Of a stretch of 64,000 nt of DNA, positions 59,522 to 64,000 are shown in pieces. Numbering within the stretch: the first letter of the stretch is position 1; every line of letters starts with the position of its first letter. The notes below the pieces were generated by a model that had not been told where the DNA came from, made no database searches, and saw only the letters and a list, made by a program, of their open reading frames with translations. Location of the stretch: the NCBI RefSeq assembly GCF_003345355.1, contig NZ_QQNB01000005.1, forward strand, positions 1-64,000. The letters are read 5' to 3'. Source of the stretch: Sphingomonas aracearum (GTDB lineage Bacteria > Pseudomonadota > Alphaproteobacteria > Sphingomonadales > Sphingomonadaceae). A program made the position numbers and the translations under genes.

Positions 59522-59590
59522 TCCGTCCGTCCCTTCGAGGGGCCGGTCTCTAGGTCCAGGTGGATGAAGAAACGGGGGTCACGTCATGCT

Positions 59591-62185
59591 CTACTCCGTC
59601 CATTCGAGCTGCCGGATGTCGAAACGATCGGCCGGTACGTGACGCTGCAGATCGGCTCGCCACGCCACCTGGTACCAGCCCGAGCTATCATCCCGGTAGA
59701 CCATCAGGCACCGCCGATACTGGGAATGTTGCACGCGAACCTTTCGCCCATTCTTCTCGGAGAAGAGCCGCCCTGTGGTGCCGTCGTCCTTCACCTCCGC
59801 AAGTGCGATGTTGTCGAGCGTGCGACGGTTGCCATTCACGCCGATGACGAAGTCCGGGAAATGCCGCTCCCCGTTCGGTAGTACGATGCTAACGGCCCAC
59901 CGCGCGTTATGCGGATTCCGCAGCCACCAGAGTACCGTGCCCGTCTTGTCCTCATCGAGAAGCCGGGCGAAGGCCAGCTCCTCGCGGTTAAGATCATTCG
60001 GGAAGACGCGGTAAAGACCAAGCCGCGCATGTTCGAGGCCAGGCGGGGCCTGATAAAGCTCCGGGATGGGCTCGTTCTGTAGAACCTCGACGGCACCGGC
60101 GAGGCAGCTGCGGCAAGCGTCCGTGAGCAGGTTCGGCCGAAGCAGGCCGAGAAGATCCACTCCTCGTCGAAGATCGCGCTCCTCCGGCTCCCGCAGGCCC
60201 TTTTCGATGATGGCGGCGCGGAGGCGGTTAAGGAGCGCCGGTTTCAGGTCACGCTCGTCAATCGAGTCATTAAACCGGAATGCTGCCTGAGCACCGGCTG
60301 CGATGCGCGCCGCAGAGATCGGTGCGTTGCTGACGCTCGTCTGCCGCTCTCCCCCGAACAGCTCTTCTTCGGTGACGTGAACCCGCCCCCAGTTCCTGTA
60401 GATGAGATTGACGGTCTCATCGTCGATGGCGACACGCTCGGAGATGCACTTTACGAGGCCGTCCATCGACTTCGGCATGACCTCTCGTGCCAAGGCCTTC
60501 GGGAAAACGAGGTCGTCCCGCAACCGATACCCGAACAGTGGCGTCGGCCGTTTTGCCTCATCCTCCTCCTTGGCTGTCGCAGCGTTCACGCGAGCAGGGG
60601 CATCGAGTTCGGCTGACAGCAGCGCGAGGTAGGGCTGAGCCGATACCAGCGGGAGATAGACCGGGGCGGTTGGGTCGGGCTGCCCGACATCCGGATTGGC
60701 CGTGGATGACCGCTCCGGGAGGCGCTCATCCGCCGCCGCGGCCGGCACTGAAGGAACCAGCAGCTCCTTGAAGCCCTGGGTCGGATCGAGCAGGATCTGA
60801 CTTCCCTGCCCGAAGTCGATGACGTGGACGTTATCGGTGAGCGTCTCGATCGCGCCCTTCAGGTTGTTGAGCTCTGCCGCCGCCTGAACAAGCCCGACCT
60901 GTTGCGCAGGGTGGGCAAGGAAGACATAGCCGAAGTCGAGCAGGCTGAGATCGGTCCGCGGTGGCTCTGAGGCGAACGGATGAAGCGCCTGCACCTTGGG
61001 ATGGACCCGCATGATCCGGCCGATGACCTGCAGGCCAAACTCCGGGCCGACGCTCGACCGCAGCGACACCAGCGTCCAAGCCCGCGGAGCGTCGAACCCG
61101 GTGGCCGCACTCATCTTGAACACGAGAATATCTTTGCGCTCATCGTAAGCGAGCGTGTGAAAGAACGGATCTGGCTCCTTCGACGTATGAACAGCAACCC
61201 GACTGCGATCGACATCAAGGCTGTCTAGGATAGACCTGACCCGAGCGATCGGGTCAGGCTCGCCGGGACCGGCGTTCTCGACCTGGATGAGCAACAGCGG
61301 GACAAGGTCGACGCCTTTTTCCACGAGGGCTTCCCGAACCCGCCGGTGACGTTCGAGGCCAGCGAAGATCGCGACCTCAGCCATGTCGAGAACGCGCTCG
61401 TCCTTCTCGTCGGCCCGGAAATGCACCGCCTTGATCCCGACCTTGTTGAGGCAGGCCCGGACCACTTCCTCCCGCGGGACGTCGATGCGGTTGATCTCGC
61501 GAATGCCGACCGCTGCCTCGAAGGCTTGAAGCTGTTGATCTCGTGGCGTGGCCGTCGCCAGCACGGTGAAATCCGGGGCCAGCACATTCGAGTAGAACGC
61601 GCTCGCCTGGACGGCGGTGGTGCCGAAGTTCTGATGCGCCTCGTCGATCACCAGACCGATACGAAAGCCACTCGCCCTCAGAGCAGCTACAAAGAGGTCG
61701 AACCCAGGCGTATATTCATCATCGCGCCGGATGATGCGAGCGTCCTTGTTCTCGGTCGCCACGTTGGACCATGTCGTCACGTACACGTCGCCATCGCGAG
61801 CCATCGCGACATTGCGATCCGCGGCGACGTCTCGCAGGCGGAGGCCCGGACATTGCTCGGCCAGCGCGTCGCGGGACTGCGTGACCAGCCCGGAGTACGG
61901 CGTCAGCCAGATCCAGACGGTTCGACCGCGAAGCTGACCCACCGCGCCCTCGAGCGACCGTCCGATCGTGAGCGTCTTGCCGGAACCCGTTGGGGAACGA
62001 AGCAGGCTCACTCCGACTTGCAGCGAGATCTCGCGGCGCCGGCTCGGATCAGCGTCGATGAAGCGATCCGTCTCCGTGATCACCTGTACGAGGACGTTTC
62101 GTGCTTGCTGCTGGAAGCCCTTGAGGGGGAGCAACACATCATCCGCTGCGCTCGGCGCGCTGGTCGCGACGGCGATCGCGGTCAC
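59591..62185 (-). CDS. res: Type III restriction enzyme Res subunit
   Basis: An 864-residue protein. An SF2 helicase core has Walker A SPTGSGKT (64-71), DEAH in GLVIDEAHQNFG, ATATP, and motif VI-like GLQVIGRIMRVHP. A C-terminal PD-(D/E)XK-type endonuclease follows (FPDFVIGVNG ... ALAEVKDDG). With Mod it forms the type III complex that translocates and cuts between head-to-head unmethylated sites. Start overlaps the mod stop by 4 bp. The IS3 target duplication lies immediately after the stop codon, so the protein is spared. Confidence 0.92.
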   Translation of the reverse strand: MTAIAVATSAPSAADDVLLPLKGFQQQARNVLVQVITETDRFIDADPSRRREISLQVGVSLLRSPTGSGKTLTIGRSLEGAVGQLRGRTVWIWLTPYSGLVTQSRDALAEQCPGLRLRDVAADRNVAMARDGDVYVTTWSNVATENKDARIIRRDDEYTPGFDLFVAALRASGFRIGLVIDEAHQNFGTTAVQASAFYSNVLAPDFTVLATATPRDQQLQAFEAAVGIREINRIDVPREEVVRACLNKVGIKAVHFRADEKDERVLDMAEVAIFAGLERHRRVREALVEKGVDLVPLLLIQVENAGPGEPDPIARVRSILDSLDVDRSRVAVHTSKEPDPFFHTLAYDERKDILVFKMSAATGFDAPRAWTLVSLRSSVGPEFGLQVIGRIMRVHPKVQALHPFASEPPRTDLSLLDFGYVFLAHPAQQVGLVQAAAELNNLKGAIETLTDNVHVIDFGQGSQILLDPTQGFKELLVPSVPAAAADERLPERSSTANPDVGQPDPTAPVYLPLVSAQPYLALLSAELDAPARVNAATAKEEDEAKRPTPLFGYRLRDDLVFPKALAREVMPKSMDGLVKCISERVAIDDETVNLIYRNWGRVHVTEEELFGGERQTSVSNAPISAARIAAGAQAAFRFNDSIDERDLKPALLNRLRAAIIEKGLREPEERDLRRGVDLLGLLRPNLLTDACRSCLAGAVEVLQNEPIPELYQAPPGLEHARLGLYRVFPNDLNREELAFARLLDEDKTGTVLWWLRNPHNARWAVSIVLPNGERHFPDFVIGVNGNRRTLDNIALAEVKDDGTTGRLFSEKNGRKVRVQHSQYRRCLMVYRDDSSGWYQVAWRADLQRHVPADRFDIRQLEWTE

Positions 62186-63801
62186 GAGGCAAAGCTCCGG
62201 AGCAACACGTCTGGCAGCGCGTGAACCTCGCTGGACCGAAACTCGCGCAGGGCCTCGCGGACTGGGCCGGGCGTGTAGGCGTAGACCGACAGCGGACGCC
62301 CGCAGCGGGCGAAGCCGACAATGGCCTCGAGCGCGTCATCGCTGACGCGATCGCAATAGCAGACGGTCGCCTGGCTCGTCTCAACCGACTGAACCGGCCT
62401 GCCCGCGTCCCATTCGGTGATCGGCACATTCGCCAGCGCCTGAACCGCGCACCACACTTGCGGCGGCGAGAGATCGTACACCAGGTCAGCCATTTCGATC
62501 CGCTTGGTGGACAGCACGGCAACTCCGTCGTCCGTTCCCTCCCACTCCGCAGCTTTCGAGATGCCGCCTTCCTCGCCGCGCCTAACCGCATCCAGCCGGC
62601 GGATCGCACCGTCCGCGATCTCGGGAACGGCCTCTATCCCGATGAAACGTCGATTCATTTTGAGCGCAACGGCGGCAGTCGTTCCGGAGCCGAGAAAAAG
62701 GTCCAGAACAAGGTCCTCTTCCTGTGTGGCGATCTGGAGGATGCGGGCCATCAGCGGCTCAGGTTTCGGCGTTACGAACGGCTCCTCACCAGGAAACATC
62801 TGCTTGTGATGGTCCTTGCTCTGGCGCGTGGTCTCCACGTCCGCCCAAATCGTCGGGTAGGGCTTGGAGGGCTCTTCCTTCGCAAACTCCCGGGCGTAGG
62901 GCGTCCACAGCAAACTGCCGTCGGGCTGGGTCACTTCCTTCCAGATTAGCCGCTTGTCGCGTTGGAGTTCCTCGACGCCCTTGACGCCGTGCGACCACCG
63001 ACCTTCTTTGCCATCGGCTCGGATCGGCCAGACCGGCGTGCCGTCGGGGGCGTCGAGTTTGAACCACATGCTTTCGCGGTCGGTCCGGAGACTTGCTTTG
63101 CCGTTTTTGCGCAGAATGCGATCCCGGTAGAGGCGGCCTTCCTCGTCCCGCTTGCTAAAACCGGCGAGCACGCTGGCATCCGGCATCTTCGACCATTTCG
63201 CGAGCGCCTCTTCCGAGGCGTAGCAATGGATGAACTCGTGATCGGCTGCGATCACGGGCTTATTGTCGTTCGGGCTGTCGACCTTCTGCCAGACGAAGGA
63301 GGCGCGGAAGCGACGCGCACCGAACACCTGATCCATCAGAAGTTTGAGCTGCGCGCCCTCGTTGTCGTCGATGGACGCAAAGATCGCGCCATCGGGCGCG
63401 AGCAGATCACGGGCGAGTTCGAGGCGGGTGTGCATCCACTCCAGCCACATCGAATGGCGAAACCGATCCGTCTTGTTTACGTAGTGGTCGTTATAAACCC
63501 AGTCTTTGTTGCCCGTGTTGTAGGGCGGGTCCAGATAGATCAGCTTGACACGGCCAGCCATCGTCATTCGCAGCCAGCGGAGCGCGTCGAAGTTCTCGCC
63601 GCGGACGATAAGATTTCTGAACGGGCCGCGACCTAAAGACGCCTCCGTGTTCAACTCAAGAGCGACAAAGCTGTCGTTTAGCGCTTGATCACGCTCTATC
63701 TCGTCGCGCTCCCAAACGAGCCCGAGCTTTGCTTCAGCGTCGCGCTTTATCAGGAGATTGACGAGCTCGGCTTGGGACAGACCTTCATATTTCGACGTCA
63801 C
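62182..63801 (-). CDS. mod: Type III DNA methyltransferase Mod subunit
   Basis: A 539-residue beta-class N6-adenine methyltransferase. Motif IV DPPYNTG (residues 91-97) precedes motif I DLFLGSGTTAAVALK near residue 370. Between them lies the variable target-recognition region, including WQKVDSPNDNKPVIAADHEF. Length and order are standard for type III Mod. It both modifies DNA and provides sequence recognition for Res. Transcribed divergently from the SRAP gene, with 156 bp between the starts. Confidence 0.93.
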   Translation of the reverse strand: MTSKYEGLSQAELVNLLIKRDAEAKLGLVWERDEIERDQALNDSFVALELNTEASLGRGPFRNLIVRGENFDALRWLRMTMAGRVKLIYLDPPYNTGNKDWVYNDHYVNKTDRFRHSMWLEWMHTRLELARDLLAPDGAIFASIDDNEGAQLKLLMDQVFGARRFRASFVWQKVDSPNDNKPVIAADHEFIHCYASEEALAKWSKMPDASVLAGFSKRDEEGRLYRDRILRKNGKASLRTDRESMWFKLDAPDGTPVWPIRADGKEGRWSHGVKGVEELQRDKRLIWKEVTQPDGSLLWTPYAREFAKEEPSKPYPTIWADVETTRQSKDHHKQMFPGEEPFVTPKPEPLMARILQIATQEEDLVLDLFLGSGTTAAVALKMNRRFIGIEAVPEIADGAIRRLDAVRRGEEGGISKAAEWEGTDDGVAVLSTKRIEMADLVYDLSPPQVWCAVQALANVPITEWDAGRPVQSVETSQATVCYCDRVSDDALEAIVGFARCGRPLSVYAYTPGPVREALREFRSSEVHALPDVLLRSFAS

Positions 63802-63957
63802 TTACAACTGCCCCACGTTCTCTCGATGCTCCCGACACAGCCGCCCTGTTAGCCTACGCCCCGCTTCCTGGCCAGCCGGCGACCGCCGAGTCCCCCACAA
63901 AGCCAGCCAGGGGATCGGCCCTGACAGGCGTGGCGGATGGTGGCAGAAAGGGGCTCA

Positions 63958-64000
63958 TGTGCAACCGCTATCGTATCTCTGCGAAACAGGCTGCCGTCAT
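63958..64000 (+). CDS. SOS-response-associated peptidase (SRAP/YedK), 5' end only
   Basis: The window ends 14 codons into a gene reading MCNRYRISAKQAAV. The M-C-x-R-Y start, in which Cys2 is the catalytic residue exposed after Met removal, is the hallmark of SRAP/HMCES proteins that crosslink to abasic sites in ssDNA. GAAAGGGG lies upstream of the ATG. Confidence 0.75.

Larger units (their letters stand above)
56979..59586. mobile_element. IS3-family element interrupted by an IS110 element
   Basis: Termini are inverted repeats: TGACGTGACCCCCG at 56979 and its reverse complement CGGGGGTCACGTCA ending at 59586, with further matching inside (TTCATCCA). Both sides are flanked by TGCT (56975-56978 and 59587-59590), a perfect 4-bp target duplication. 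Without the inserted IS110 the element is about 1.25 kb, normal for IS3. Both transposase reading frames are damaged, so it is immobile alone. Confidence 0.92.

Overview
The window looks like about 64 kb of a large, high-GC plasmid or integrative element from an alphaproteobacterium, most likely a sphingomonad (Sphingomonas, Sphingobium or Novosphingobium). This is an inference from the Rep/ParA/ParB module, an F-type (pNL1-like) conjugation cluster, and a long co-directional series of small DUF genes typical of sphingomonad plasmids (DUF736, DUF3768, DUF5983, DUF6878, DUF6915 types). No rRNA, tRNA or CRISPR array was seen.

Layout. 0-4 kb: a Tn5053-like tniA-tniB-tniQ transposition module. 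4-8 kb: a toxin-antitoxin pair coupled to a PHP-SMC (TrlF-type) ATPase. 8-10 kb: small unrecognised genes. 10-12.4 kb (minus strand): conjugation remnants, traC tail - membrane protein - trbI - truncated traF - traG tail. 12.2-17 kb (minus): a strawberry-notch-type helicase/methylase cut short and fused to the traC remnant, then a toprim/primase-like gene. 17-21 kb: plasmid core with 22-bp iterons, rep, parA and parB, and an identical palindrome on each side of parA. 21.4 kb: a three-way-junction fold that may be an RNA. 23-25 kb: an AbiE system. 25-29 kb: a possible nuclease, a lytic transglycosylase and an XRE-like regulator. 29-32 kb: traA-L-E-K-B(truncated) fused to an ArdC tail. 32-48 kb: backbone DUF genes with an AT-richer insert (about 34-36.5 kb), including a possible DNA-modification block (DpdA-like base exchange enzyme, C5-methyltransferase with Myb/SANT-like repeats, PAPS-reductase-like PP-loop enzyme). 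48-56.5 kb: accessory genes, VapBC, and a second copy of a 598-bp repeat carrying DUF736. 57-59.6 kb: an IS110/IS1111 element inside an IS3 element that has a perfect 4-bp target duplication. 59.6-63.8 kb: a type III restriction-modification system. The window ends in the first codons of an SRAP/YedK gene.

Main interpretation. Two gene-fusion junctions, at about 12,446 (helicase/traC) and 31,910 (traB/ardC), are reciprocal. Inverting the 19.5 kb between them, which holds the replication core, would put traB in front of traC and the helicase in front of ardC, as both gene sets would be expected to run. This suggests an inversion with loss of sequence at both breakpoints. A further deletion joins traF to traG, so the transfer system here is not self-sufficient. 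Defence and stability functions are dense: two PIN-type toxin-antitoxin pairs, AbiE, the PHP-SMC ATPase, type III R-M and the putative modification block.
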